A stretch of DNA of 64,000 bases, from assembly GCF_001704415.2 (NCBI RefSeq), contig NC_030836.1, forward strand, positions 26,634,001-26,698,000, given 5' to 3'. Positions 43,226 to 55,279 of the stretch are shown piece after piece; position 1 is the stretch's first letter, and every line of letters starts with the position of its first letter. Origin of the DNA: Capra hircus (Eukaryota; Chordata; Mammalia; Artiodactyla; Bovidae). Position numbers and translations under genes: made by a program. The notes beneath the pieces were generated by a model, which did not search any database, had not been told where the DNA came from, and saw only the letters and a list, made by a program, of their open reading frames with translations.

Positions 43226-44409
43226 TCTTGCTTTACTTTTGTTTTCCGGTTTGTGCTTTAGTTAGTTTTGTTTTGGTAGATATGATTTTTGGTTTTCTTT
43301 GTTCACTGGGTCAATCTATTGCACTTTATTTTTGTTGGACTGTCTTAAGTTTGTTTACAGGTGTATATGCATATGTATATATACAGTCACACTTTTTATT
43401 ATTGTTATAAATCTCTGCCTCTAAATTGGGCATTTGCAGTTCTGTTGAGTTTTCCTTTTTTTTTTCTTTCTTTCTATTTTCTCTCTACTTACACTTTTTG
43501 TTTTCTTTTTTTAAAAACTTTAATTAAAATTTTTTTAACTTTTTTTCTACATTTATTCCTTTGTTTGCCTTTCTAACTGTTATTTTCCCCTTTCAGTTAG
43601 ACTTTAATGTATATAAATCTTATTTGTTTAACTCTGTATATCTATTCTTTCTTTCCTTTCCTCTCAACATATTTGTTAGTTTTGTTCTCATTGCTTTATT
43701 CCACATTGGCACATTGCTTTAGTTTTGTTTTCCAGTATGTGCTTTAGTTAGCTTTGTTCTTAACTGGTAAATATAATTTTTTATTTCTTTTGTTCACTGC
43801 TTCAATCTATGGTACTTTATTTTTGTTGGACTGATTTGACTTTGCTCATTGGTGTATATGTATATGAGTATATTCCATTATTTTAATTATTACTTGCCTA
43901 ATTTTGTAACTGCCGTTTGTCTGGAGTTCATCTTTGGTTTATCATTTTTGGGTATTTGTTTTATCTCGCTTAATGTCATAACAAACCATTTGTGGGATCT
44001 TCATTCCTGGCCAGAAATCAAGCCCTTAGCCTTGGAGTGGGAGCACTGACTCTAAAACCCTAGACTACCAGAGAACTAACACTAGGGAAAATCAAATAGT
44101 GAGAACTCATACTAAGGAAACCACTTGAATAAAAGACCCGGCATCACCCAGCCACCAGTAGCACACTGTGCAGAACTCCTCATCTAAACAACAGACAAAA
44201 CAAAAGTACAAACCCAGTCATCAGAAGACAAATTTACTACCTCACTCAGCCTTTCCCATCAGAAGAAAAACAAACAAGCAAATAAACACACACACACAAA
44301 AAAAAACCTCGGCACATATCTCACCCTATATGAAACTTACACAAACACTGGACCAACTTTGGTAAGGCAGAAACCAAAAGAAAGAAAGTATTCAACCTTG
44401 AAGCCTGGG

Positions 44410-45332
44410 AAATGGAAACCTCAAACACAATAAGTTAAAAAAAATAATGAAAAGTCAGAGAAACACTACACAAATGAAGGAACAAACTAGAGATACAGAA
44501 GTCCAAATAAATGAAGAGGAAATAGGCAAACTACTTGAAAAGAATTCAGAATAATGATAGTAAAGATGATCAAACCCTAGAAAACAGAATGGAGAAACTG
44601 CAAGAATCAATTAACAAAGGCCTAGAAGAATTAGAGAATAAACATATGCACACAAACAACACAATTGCTGAAATTAAAAATACTATAGAAGAAATCAATA
44701 GCAATATCTGAAGCAGAAGAATGAATCAGTGAGCTGGAAGAAAAAAGATGGAAATAACTTCTGAAGAGGAGAATAAAGTGAAAAGAATGAAAAGATCTGA
44801 GGATAGTCTTAGAGACCTCTGGAACAATATCAAACACAACAATATTGGAATTATACAGGTCCCAGAAGAAGAAGAGAAAAAGAAAGGATATGACAACATT
44901 TTTGAAGAGATTATAGTTAAAAACTCCCCCAATATGGAAAAGGAAATAGTCAATCAAGACCAAGAGGCACAAGTGTCCCATATAGGATAAACCCGAAGAC
45001 AAACACACCACACACATACTAATCAAACTAACAGAGGCTAAACACAAAGAAAGAATATTTTAAAAAGCAAGAGAAAAGCAACAAGTAACATACAAGGAAA
45101 CCACATACACTTAACATCTGACTTTTCAGAGGAAATGCTGCAGGCCAGAAGGGAATAGCAGGATATATTTAAAGTAATGAAAGGGGAAAATCCAGAACCA
45201 AGATTACTGTACTCTGCAAGGATCTCATTCAAAACTGATGGAGAAATCAAAAGCTTTTCACACAAACAAAAGTTAAGAGAATTCAGTACCACCAAACCAG
45301 CTTTACAACAAATGTTAAAGGGAATTGTATAG
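44410..45332 (+). pseudogene. L1 ORF1 relic
   Basis: L1 ORF1 encodes an RNA-binding chaperone with coiled coil, RRM and C-terminal domain. Here a frame at 44748-44990 retains VKRMKRSEDSLRDLWNNIKH and the EEEEKKKGYDNIFEEIIVKN block; later codons (LQARRE, PRLLYSARISF, STTKPALQQMLKGIV) continue to TAG at 45330-45332. Multiple stops. Start position uncertain. Confidence 0.8.
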
Positions 45333-46257
45333 TCAAGAAACACAAGAGAAGAAAAAAGGTCTATAAAATCAACCCCAAATAATTAAGAAAATGGCGATAA
45401 GAACATATATATCAAGAATTTCTTTAAATATAAATGGATTAAATGCTCCAACCAAAATGCTCCAGCCACAGACTGGCTGAATGGATACAAAAACAAGACC
45501 CATATATATGCTGTCTACAAGAAACTCAAATCCGACCTAAAGACACATTTAGACTGAGAGTGAGAGGATGGAAAAATACATTCCATGCAAATGGAAAGCA
45601 AAAGAAAGCTGGAGTAGCAATTCTCATATCAAACAACAACAACAAAAACTTTAAAATAAAGATTACAAGAGATAAGGAAAGACACTACATAATGATCAAG
45701 GGATAAATCCAAGAGGAAGATGTAACAATTGTAAATATCTATGCACCCAACATAGGAGCACCTCAATACATAAGACAAACATTAAAAAGACATAAAAGTA
45801 GAAGCTGGCAGTAACACAACAATAGTAGGAGACTTTAACATCCCACTCACACCAATGGACAGATCATAAAAACTGAAAATTAATAAGAAAATGCAAGTTT
45901 TAAATGATACATTAGATGAGATGGATCTCATTGAAATCTTCAGGACATTCCATCCAAATGCAGAAGAATACACCTTCCTCTCAAGTGCACAAAGAACATT
46001 CTCCAGGATAGACCACATCTTGAGTCACAAATCAAGCCTCAGTAAATTTAAGAAAATTGAAATCATATCAAACATCTTCTCTGAACACAACAGTATGAGA
46101 CTAGATATCAATAACAAGAAGAAAAACTGTAAAAAACACAAACACATGGAGATTAAACAACACATTTCTAAGTAACCAATATGTTACTGAATAAATCAAA
46201 AGGGAAATGAAAAAATTTCTAGAAAAGTGACAATCAAAGCACAACAACTCAAAACCC

Positions 46258-46675
46258 ATCAGTTCAGTTCAGTTCAAGTTGCTCAGTCATGTCCGACTCT
46301 TTGTGACCCCATGGACTGCAGCACGCCAGGCTTCCATGCCCATCACTAACTCCTGAACTTATTCAAACTCATGTCCATAGAGTCAGTGATCCATGAACCA
46401 TCTCATCCTGTTGTCCCCTTCTCCTGCTGCCCCCAATCCCTCCCAGCATCAGGGTCTTTTCCAGTGAGTCATTTATTCTCATCAGGTGGCCAAAGTATTA
46501 GAGTTTCAGCTTCAGTATCAGTCCATCCAATGAATATTCAGGACTGATTTCCTTTAGGATAGATTCGTTTGATTTCCTTGTAATCCAAAGGACTCTCTCA
46601 AAAGTCTTCTCCAACACCACAGTTGAAAAGCATCAACTCTTCAGCGCTCAGCCTCCTTTATAGTCCAACTCTCAA
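46258..46675 (-). mobile_element. BovB 3' fragment inside L1 ORF2
   Basis: Reversed terminus (CAGTTCAGTTCAGTTCAAGT) through to AGTCCAACTCTC. L1 coding resumes directly at 46676. Confidence 0.9.
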
Positions 46676-47488
46676 AAATTTTGGGATGCAACAAAAGCAG
46701 TTCTAAAAGGGAAGTTTATAGCAATACAATCCTACCTCAAGAAACAAGAAAAACATCGACTAGAAAGCCAAACTTTGCATCTAAAACAAATTGAAGAACA
46801 AACTAACAAACAAACAAAAAAAACCCCATAATTAGTAGAAGGAAAGGAATCAAAAAGATCAGAGGAGAAATAAATGAATAAGAAATGAAAGAAAGAATAT
46901 TAAAGATCAATACACTAAACGCTGGTTCTTTGAGAAGTCAAACAAAATTGACAAATCTTTAACCAGACTCATCAAGAAGAAAAGAGAGAAGAATCAAATC
47001 AACAAAGTTAGAAATTAAAAAGGAGAGGTTACAAGAGACAAGGCAGAAATACAAAGGATTATAAGAGACTATTATGAACAACTATATGACCAACAAAAAA
47101 AGGATAGCCTGGAAGAAATAAACAGATTCTTAGAAAAGTTCAATATTCAGAGACTGAACCAGGAAGAAATAGAAATTATTACCAGCCTAATTACAAGCAC
47201 TGAAATTGAAGCTGTGATAAAAAAAACTCCCAAAAAAACAAAAGCCCAGGACCAGATGGTTTCACAGGAGAATTCTAGCAAACATTTAGAGCAGAGCTAA
47301 TACCTATTCTTCTAAAACTTTTCTATGAGGCCACCATCACCCTGACATCAAAACCAGACAAGGACAATAAAAAATAGAGAAGTACAGGCCAATGTCACTG
47401 ATGAACATAGATGCAAAAATGCTCAAAAAAAAAAATTCTAGCAAACAGAATTCAGCAACACATCAACAAGCTCATACACCAAAATCAG

Positions 47489-48346
47489 TTCAGTTCATTT
47501 CAGTTCAGTTGCTCAGCCGTGTCTGACTCTTTGCGACCCCATGAATCACAGCACACCAGGCCTCCCTGTCCATCACCAACTCCTGGAGTTTGCTCAGACT
47601 CATGTCCATCGAGTCAGTGATGCCATCCAGCCATCTCATCCTCTGTCGTCCTCTTCTTCTCCTGCCCCCAACCCCTCCCAGCATCAGAGTCTTTTCCAAT
47701 GAGTCAACTCTTCTCATGGGGTGGCCAAAGTACTGGAGTTTCAGCTTTAGCATCATTCCCTCCAAAGAAATCCCAGGGTTGATCTCCTTCAGAATGGACT
47801 GGTTGGATCTCCTTGCAGTCCAAGGGACTCTCAAGAGTTTTCTCCAATACCACAGTTCAAACGCATCAATTCTTTGGCGCTCAGCCTTCTTCACAGTCCA
47901 AATCTCACATCCATTCATGACTACTGGAAAAACTATAGCCTTGACTAGACGGACCTTAGTCGGCAGAGTAATGTCTCTGCTTTTGAATATGCTATCTAGG
48001 TTGGTGATAACTTTTCTTCCAAGGAGTAAGCGTCTTTTAATTTCTTGGCTGCAATCACCATCTGCAGTGATTTTGGAGCCAAAAAAAAAAAAAAAAATAA
48101 AGTCTGACACTGTTTCCACTGTTTCTCCATCTATTTCCCATGGTGTTATAGGACTGGATGCCATGATCTTTGTTTTCTGAATGTTGAGCTTTAAGCCAAC
48201 TTTTTCACTCTCCTCTTTTACTTTCATCAAGAGGCTTTTTAGTTCCTCTTCACTTTCTGCCATATGGGTGGTGTCATCGCATATCTGAGGATATTGGTAT
48301 TTCTCCCAGCAATCCTGATTCCAGCTTGTTTTTCTTCCAGTCCAAC
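47489..48346 (-). mobile_element. BovB LINE, 3' part of a 5'-inverted insertion in L1 ORF2
   Basis: Antisense. The minus frame 47505-48356 is open for 283 codons: DDTTHMAESEEELKSLLMKV, IDGETVETVSDF, GRQRMRWLDGITDSMD. A 17-A run at 48081-48097 is read in frame as a Phe string. Open frame and few changes make it young. Flanking duplication TACACCAAAATCAG (47475-47488) / TACACCATAACCAG (48679-48692). Confidence 0.92.
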
Positions 48347-48678
48347 ACAACAACAACGCAAGAGAAGACTCTACACATGGACATCACCGGATGGTCAACA
48401 CCCAAATCAGATTGATTATATTCTCTACAGCCAAAGATGGAGAAGCTCTATACAGTCAACAAAAACAAGACCAGGAGCTGACTGTGGCTCAGATCATGAA
48501 CTCCTTATTACCAAATTCAGCCTGAAATTGAAGAAAACAGGGAAAACCACTAAACCATTCAGGTATGACCTAAATCAAATCCCTTATGATTATACAGTGG
48601 AAGTGAGAAATAGATTTAAGGGCCTAGATCTGATAGATAGAGTGCCTGATGAACTATGGAATGAGGTTTGTAACATTG
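48347..48678 (+). mobile_element. BovB LINE, inverted 5' part of the same insertion
   Basis: Sense frame 48264-48719: RRLYTWTSPDGQHPNQIDYI (endonuclease end), LNQIPYDYTVEVRNRFKGLD (linker). It maps upstream of the 47489-48346 part in BovB, with a gap of RT sequence lost at the switch. Confidence 0.9.
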
Positions 48679-51025
48679 TACACCATAACCAGGTTGGGTT
48701 TATTCCAGGAATTCAATGATTCTTCAATATATGCAAATAAATCAATGTAATATACCATATTAGCAAATTGAAAGATAAAAACCATATGATAATCTTGATA
48801 GATTCAGAAAAAGCCTTTGACAATGTACAGCACCATTTATGATTAAAACTCATCAAAAAATGGGCATAGAAGGAACCTACCTCAACATAGCCATATATGA
48901 TAAGCCTACATCAAGTATTATTCTCAATGGTGAAAAACTGAAAGCATTCCCTTTAAGATCAGGAACAAGACAAGGGTGCCCACTTTCACCACTCTGATTC
49001 AACATAGTTCTGGAAGTCCTAGCTAAAGCAATCAGAGAAGAAAAAGAAATAAAAGGAATTCAGATTGGAAAAGAAAAAAAGATCTCACTGTTTGCAGATG
49101 ACATGATGCTGTATTAGAAAACCCTAAAGATAGTTTCAGAAAATTACTTGAGCTAATCAGTGAATTTAGCAAAGTTGCAGCATACAAAATCAATACACAG
49201 AAATCACTTCCATTTCTACATACTAACAATGAAAAACCAGAAAGAGAAATTAAGGAATCAATCCCATTCACCATTGCAACAAAAAGAATAAAATATCTAG
49301 GAATACACTTAAGGAGACAAAAGAGCTGTACACAGAAAATTAAAAAACGGTAATGAAAGAAATCAAAGATGACATAAACAGATGGAGAGATAATCCATGT
49401 TCCTGGGTAGGAAGAATCAATATTGTGAAAATGACTATACTACCAAATGCAATTTACAGATTCAATGCAATACCTATCAAATTTCCAATGACATTTTTCA
49501 CAGAACTAGAAAAAAAATTCACAATTTCTATTGAAACACAAAAGACCCGAATAGCCAAAGCAATCTGGAGAAAGAAGAATAGAGCTGGAGGAATCAACCT
49601 TCCTGACTTCAGATTATACTACAAAGCTACAGTCATCAAGACAGGATGGTACTGGCACAAAAACAGAAATATAGACCAATGGAACAAGATAGAAAATCCA
49701 GAAAAAAAAAATGCACCTATGTTTACCTTATTTTTGAGTAAAGAGGCAAAGTTTTACAATGGGGCAAACACAGCTTCTTCAATAAACGGTGCTGAAAAAA
49801 CTGGACAGCTATATTTAAAGAATGAAATTAGAACACATCATACACAAGGTTAAACTCAAAATGGATTAAAGACCTAATGTAAGACTAGAAAATATAAAAC
49901 TCTTAGAGGAAAACATGGGCAGAACACTTGATGACATGAGTCAAAGCCAGATCCTCTATGACCCACCTCCTAGAGTAATGGAAATAAAAAACAAAAGTAA
50001 GCAAGTGGGACCTGATTAAACTTAAAATCTTTTGCACAGCAAAGAAAACTATAAGCAAGGTGAGAAGACAACCCCCAGAATGGGAGAAAATAAAAGCAAA
50101 TGAACCTACTGATGAAGGATTAATTTCCAAAATACTCAATATCAGAAAAACAAACAACCCAATCAAAAAGTGGGAGAAAGACCTAAACAGACGTTTCTCA
50201 GAAGAAGACATGCAAATTGCTAACAAACACATGAAAAGATGCTAAGCATTGCTCTTTATTGAGAAATGCAAGTCAAAACTACAATGAGATATCACCTCAC
50301 ACTGGTCAGAATGACCATCATCAAAAAGTCTACAAACAATAAATTCTGGAGAGGGTGTAGAGAAAAGGGAACGCTCTTGCACTGTTGGTGGGAATGTAAA
50401 CTGATAACAGCTACTGTGAAAGACGGTATAGCTTTTCCTTAAAAAACTAAGAATAAAACAATCATGCCCACTCCCACTGCTAGGCATATACCCTGAGGAG
50501 ACCAAAATTGAAACAGACACATGTATCCCATTGTTCATTGCAGCACTATTTACAATAGCTAGAACATGGAAGGAACCTAAATGTCCATCAACAGATTAGT
50601 GAATAAAGAAGTTGTGGTACATATCCACAATGGAATATTACTCAGCCATAAAAGGGAATGTCTTTGAGTCAATTCTAATGAGGTGGATGAATCTAGAACC
50701 TATTATACCGAGTGATGTAAGTCATCCTAACAAGTGTATATGGAATCTAGAAAAAAGAGTACTGAAGAATTTTTTTATGTGGCAGCAATGGAGAAACAGA
50801 CATAGAAAATAGACTTATTGACATGGGCAGAGGGGATGAGAGGGTAAGTTTTATGGGAAGAGTAATATGGAAACTTATATTACCATATGTAAAATAGATA
50901 GTCAACAGATTTAGCTCTATGACTCAGGAAACTCAAACAGGAGCTCTGTATCAACCTAGAGTTGTGAGGTGGGAAGGGAGATGGAAGAGAGGTTCAAAAG
51001 GGAAGGGATTTATGTACATCTATGG

Positions 51026-51458
51026 TTTTTGCAGTGGTCATGTATGGATGTGAGAGTTGGACTGTGAAGAAAGCTGAGCGCCGAAGAATTGATGCTTTTG
51101 AACTGTGGTATTGGAGAAGACTCTTGAGAGTCCCTTGGACTGTAAGGAGATCCAACCAGTCCATCCTAAAGGAGATCAGCCCTGGGATTTGTTTGGAAGG
51201 AATGATGCTAAAGCTGAAACTCCAGTACTTTGGCCACCTCATGTGAAGAGTTAACTCTTTGGAAAAGACCCGGATGCTGGGAGGGATTGTGGGCAGAAGG
51301 AGAAGGGGACGACAAAGGATGAGATGGCTGGATGGCATCTCTGACTCGAAGGACGTGAGTCTGAGTGAATTCCGGGAGTTGGTGATGGACAGGGAGGCCT
51401 GGTGTGCTGTGATTCATGGAGTCGCAAAGAGTTGGACACGACTGAGACTGAACTGAAC
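51026..51458 (+). mobile_element. BovB 3' fragment in the L1 3' UTR
   Basis: Sense: VVMYGCESWTVKKAERRRID (51037 on) through GRRRRGRQRMRWLDGISDS to the ACTGAACTGAACTGAA end. L1 3' UTR resumes with ATGGCTGATTTATG. Well preserved. Confidence 0.92.
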
Positions 51459-51541
51459 TGAAATGATGGCTGATTTATGTTGAGGTTTGAAAGAAAACAA
51501 CAAAGTTCTGTAAAGCAATTATCCTTCAATTAAAAAAAAAA

Positions 51542-53174
51542 GACATACAACAAAAAAAGGAGGTCATATGTTTATTATTAAAGACAAAGGTTATATTTAG
51601 AAGACATGAATAGCAAAATAAAATACAAAAAATGCAATAATTAAAAACTGCATCAATGACATCATATGGCACTTTAGTGACCATAATGTCAGTGATGTTA
51701 CACAGAATCGAAGGAAAAAGATGTATCCATTTATGAATGGATAACTGCTACAGAACTTGCAGCACTTGCTCAACCTGTTTAAACTACTAGAAAGGTGAAA
51801 ACTACACTTTTGATATACTAATAGGAATCACAAGTTCATGACGAATGCAAGAAAAAAATAACCAACTAGATGAACAAATTAGCCTTGTGATCACCCTTGG
51901 CTTTTTCCTTTTGTGGAATTTTTGGACATAGACACAGGAAAGGTGATTTAAAAACTTGCATAGAAGTCTTGCTAAACTAATGATATAGAATTCAGATTTC
52001 AGAGATATTAGAATGGCTAGGGTTTCTGGAGTGGAACATAGAGAGGAAAGCGGTATTAAGAGAATGTGCTCCAGAAATCAGCATGAGGGTCCTCTTGAAT
52101 AAATGACTAACTACTAATTTGTGAAATTCCCCAAGATAAGGCAAAGTAAATGCTGGAGCAATCATAACCAGTAAGAAGCTATAAGCAAAAATATTTCAAG
52201 TACTCAGAGCTGAAATTGTTCGAGTTCTGACCTTCCCAAGAGGGATGATATGGGAAGTTTGATAGAGATCCAAGAGTGGTCAACATTCAGAATTGGGGCT
52301 GAATTAGCCCCCAAGGAAAACCACTTCAGACACATAATAAAGAAGCTTGAAACCAAGGCTTTGATTAATCAAGATGATCCAAAAGTTACATAGCTACCTG
52401 TCAGAACAAGCTCCAACCCCCTAAATAAGCGTACCAAAATGCGGCACTCTCATGAGGGCCCTAGAGCTAAGAACTGTTTTATAGTTCCACCATCCAAAGT
52501 AGAAAACCTTTGTGTTACAAAGAACATTGAGTAGGGTATGAAGATTTTGTCTCAGCAGTGGAGCAAAACTATCAGTTGATTAAAGGCTGATCAGATCAAA
52601 TAAAACTTAATAGCAAACCTTGAAAGAAGCAAGATTTCCCAAATAACTGCATCACAGAATCAAAAATATCCAGATACATAAAGAAGTTGAAACATAAGGC
52701 CCATAATTAAGGTAAAAATAAGTTAATATACAAAGACCCAGAAAAGTGACAAGTGCTGGAATTAGTAGACAAGGACATAAAAGAAATTCTTTTAAATACA
52801 TATCATATGTTCAAAAGATAAAAGAACTCATAAGCATCATGAGAAATATGGATGATGAAAAAAATCACCTAAGCCCAAGTTCTAAAGACACACTGTCTCC
52901 ATGGAGGTTTGGGTCTCATGCCAGGCAGGAGTGCCTTACCTTGAGTCTCTGTAACATCTTAGATAGAATATTCCTCCTTATATCTACTATTCCTTTCTTC
53001 TTTAAAATTGTCTTTTGTTCTCATGAGCTAAATTCCTGTTACTCTAATGCTCAATTTAAAATGTTTGTATTAAAATTTCCCTATTCAAATCATTGTGTGG
53101 TTTCTATTTCTTGACTAATACATTTTCCACTTAATGTCAAAACAAAGCAAAGATGTTTGTTCTGACCGTTTTTA
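51542..53174. other. No gene recognised
   Basis: Single-copy, AT-rich. 52860-53130 has an LTR-like flavour (ATTGTGTGGTTTCTATTTCTTGACTAATAC near the right), but I cannot name it. The 122-codon frame at 52746 has no family features. Confidence 0.4.
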
Positions 53175-53470
53175 TTCAGTATTTAGTTAAGGATGCCAAC
53201 CAGAGCAAAAAGGAAAAGAAATAAAAGCATCCATCCTGAAAGGAGGAAATAATGTTCAGTATTTGCTGACTACATGAGCATTTTTGTGATAAACCCTAGG
53301 GAATCTACCAAGAAACTACTAAAAATAAAAAGGCGTGGCTGATTCATGTCAATGTATGGTAAAACCAATACAGTATTGTAAAGCAAAAATGAAGTAAAAA
53401 TAAAAATTTAAAAAAAAATAAATAAAAAGCAAATTTAACAAAGTTTCAGTTCTGTATATATAACAACCAT
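53175..53470 (+). mobile_element. Old L1 ORF2 fragment, itself interrupted by a tiny L1-BT
   Basis: 53175-53332 follows the L1 RT region (AAAGAAATAAAAGCATCCAT; the FADD-type box is degraded). It resumes at about 53430 with CAAATTTAACAAAGTTTCAG. Ancient. Confidence 0.65.
53333..53419 (+). mobile_element. L1-BT 3'-end fragment (about 87 bases)
   Basis: TGGCTGATTCATGTCAATGT, ACCAATACAGTATTGTAAAG and A tail. AAATAAAAAG at 53323-53332 and 53420-53429 is the target duplication. Confidence 0.85.
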
Positions 53471-53649
53471 CCCACAAAGTACAGATGTGTATGGCAGTGG
53501 GTGGAGCTATTGGCCAATAATATTTTACTCTTTCTAAATTTTATGTGAAATAATGTATTAGTAACCATAAGAAGACTGTGAAATTTAAAGATGTACCCAC
53601 CATTATTAAAGACAAAAATTTGCTCACACCCCTTTGTAGTCAATCTCCA

Positions 53650-54000
53650 AACACTCCATCCCAGGTAAGAATTAATCTTTTTTCTCACTATATATTTGTT
53701 TTGCCTTTTTGATAGTTTTATATGAATGGGATCTATAATGTAAACTCTTTGGTGTCTAGACTTTTTCACTTAACATAATGCTTTTGATATTCATCCCTGT
53801 TCTGATGTGTATTTGAATTCATGCCTTTTTTATTGTTGAAATACGCTATCTCATGGAAATAATGCAATTTATTTACTCACTTGTTGATGACTATTTCACT
53901 TGTTTCCAGTTTTCTACTGTTTTAAATGAAACTGTCATGCATGTACATGTACATATTTGTTGAGACATGTTTTCATTTTTGAGGGTAAATATACTGTTGT
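53650..54000 (-). mobile_element. Old mammalian L1 3' region
   Basis: TATATGAATGGGATCTATAA, CACTTAACATAATGCTTTTG and TTGTTTCCAGTTTTCTACTG follow the antisense 3' end of L1M-type elements. Diverged. Confidence 0.6.
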
Positions 54001-55018
54001 ATCTTATGAAAATGTGTATTCAACGTGAGAAGAAGCAGATCAACATCATTTCAGTAAGAAAACTCAGGAAAATGTCCTTGTTTCTTAAAATTACCACCAT
54101 GATTATCTTTAGTGAGAAATTTAAGGTAACTTTTGTTACCATTTACGTCATCCTACAAGAACTCTTTGAATTAAGAAATCTCTTAGAAAAGAATTTTCAG
54201 TTAATTAATCTCAAAGGTCCTCATTCACTAGTCATGTAGAGATCAGATTCCCTGCCCTCATTATAATATCTGATTATTTTACCTCCCTTTCCTCAACTGA
54301 GAATTGTCTAACGAGGCAAAGTCGATTGATTACCTTGGGAACTAAATGAAGCAATTTAGAAACTTTGTTAAAATGATGATGTGCTGAATTCTCTCTTGTG
54401 ATATTCCAAGGCAAAACTGAGCAGCAGTGCAACACACACACGTTTAATGACACACAGATGCCATTTAGACTGACTTCTCCAGCACTTCCCAAATGAAGCT
54501 GATTCCTCCTAAGTCACTGCATTAAAAGGGAAAACCAAAATCTTGTAGCATCAACCTTTCTCATTGTGTTACTACTAAATATGCCTTACACAAGTTTCAA
54601 ATTGCTGTTATTGATTCTGACAAGATGCAACAGTGAAAAAGGGTTGCTTGATGCCAGGGCTTCAAATGGCTTCATGTTCTGGATATGTAATCCACTGGCA
54701 AAAAAAAAAAAAAAGTGAAATCTGCAAATCACATTCTGTCGGGCAGTCCCTGCGCTCAGAGCAGACTTTGCCCTGTGCATAATGAAAGGTGGAATTCTTA
54801 AACAAGTTCACCCAAGCAACATGCCAGGGTAAATTATTTGAGCCTCACAATGAATTTCAAGAGAGAATGTAGAGGGCTAAATTTATCAAATCAGGCAATA
54901 CATTTATCTTAATTAACCAGATGCAGGCTCATTCTTTCCATTTGTATATGTGGTGAGGACATAACTTAGATCATTCTTAATCCCATGAAACTCACAATTC
55001 AAGCATATATTATATGTT
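54001..55018. other. Single-copy noncoding block with EBF-like and homeodomain-like motifs
   Basis: No repeat or gene recognised over about 1 kb. Contains ATTACCTTGGGAACT (54329-54343), close to the EBF palindrome, plus TTAATTAA at 54200-54207 and TTAATTAA near 54912-54919. A 15-A run sits at 54700-54714. Could be a regulatory element of the OR cluster; inference only. Confidence 0.35.
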
Positions 55019-55235
55019 TGGAGCTTCCCTGGGGACTCATTTGGTAAAGAATCTGCCTTCAATGCAAAAGAATGAGATTCTATCCCTGGGTCAGGAAGGT
55101 CACCTGGAGAAGGGCACGGCAACTGGCTCCTGTTTTCTTGCCTAGAGAATTCCATGGATCAAGGAGCCTGCTGGGCTACAGTTCATGGGGTCACATAGAA
55201 CTGGACATGACTTAGTCACTGAAGAACAACAAATA
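55019..55235 (+). mobile_element. Bov-tA type SINE
   Basis: Sense head GGAGCTTCCCTGGGGACTCA through GACATGACTTAGTCACTGAA. Confidence 0.85.
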
Positions 55236-55279
55236 AATGCTATGTGTTCTTCAGATGAATACAAATTCAGAATTCCTCA

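Larger units (their letters stand above)
41525..43880 (+). repeat. Two tandem ~490-base T-rich units in the L1 5' UTR
   Basis: Unit A starts at 41525 (ATAAACCTCTGCCTCT) and unit B at 43407 (ATAAATCTCTGCCTCT). Both continue with ATTTATTCCTTTGTTT, TTTCCTCTCAACATAT, GTGCTTTAGTTAG and TTTATTTTTGTTGGACTG in order. Removing the SINE and L1 insertions from unit A gives a period near 490 bases. Confidence 0.8.
37581..44400 (+). promoter_or_regulatory. L1-BT 5' UTR (internal promoter region), interrupted
   Basis: GC-moderate leading part 37581-39033 and 41129-41340, then a T-rich part 41341-44060, then the approach to ORF1. The opening AAGATGGC contains the YY1-type motif ATGG common at L1 starts. 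The T-rich part holds two tandem units of about 490 bases (41525 and 43407). Interrupted by two SINEs, a BovB and an antisense L1. Confidence 0.75.
45391..50780 (+). pseudogene. L1 ORF2 relic (endonuclease-reverse transcriptase)
   Basis: ATG 45391 (MAIRTYISRISLNINGLNAPT). Endonuclease region 45400-46180: WIQKQDPYICCLQET, FHANGKQKKAGVAIL and the SRIDHIL block at about 46000. Interrupted by BovB at 46258 and 47489. RT region 48693-49150 retains QVGFIPGIQ, SEKAFD and the FADD box near 49090. C-terminal part at 49353-50780 (GGINLPDFRLYYKATVIKTG; YISTMEYYSAIKGN). Numerous frameshifts and stops; no activity expected. Confidence 0.85.
37581..51541 (+). mobile_element. Full-length L1-BT carrying seven nested insertions
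   Basis: One sense L1 spans the block. 5' UTR from AACAAGATGGCAGAGGAGTA (37584), ORF1 relic ending at 45332, ORF2 relic starting at ATG 45391 and running to about 50780, then 3' UTR and tail ending at 51541. Subtracting the insertions listed separately (SINE 38580-38695, BovB 39034-41128, SINE 41696-41970, L1 42131-43225, BovB 46258-46675, BovB 47489-48678, BovB 51026-51458) leaves about 8.3 kb, the expected size of a complete bovine L1. Both ORFs are broken by many stops, so it is inactive. No certain target duplication of its own was found. Confidence 0.88.

Noticed and set aside
45391..50780. Active L1 ORF2
   Set aside because: Many stops and frameshifts plus BovB insertions.
52860..53130. 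LTR (MaLR-like) element
   Set aside because: Only the right end looked suggestive; no matching left end or target duplication was seen.
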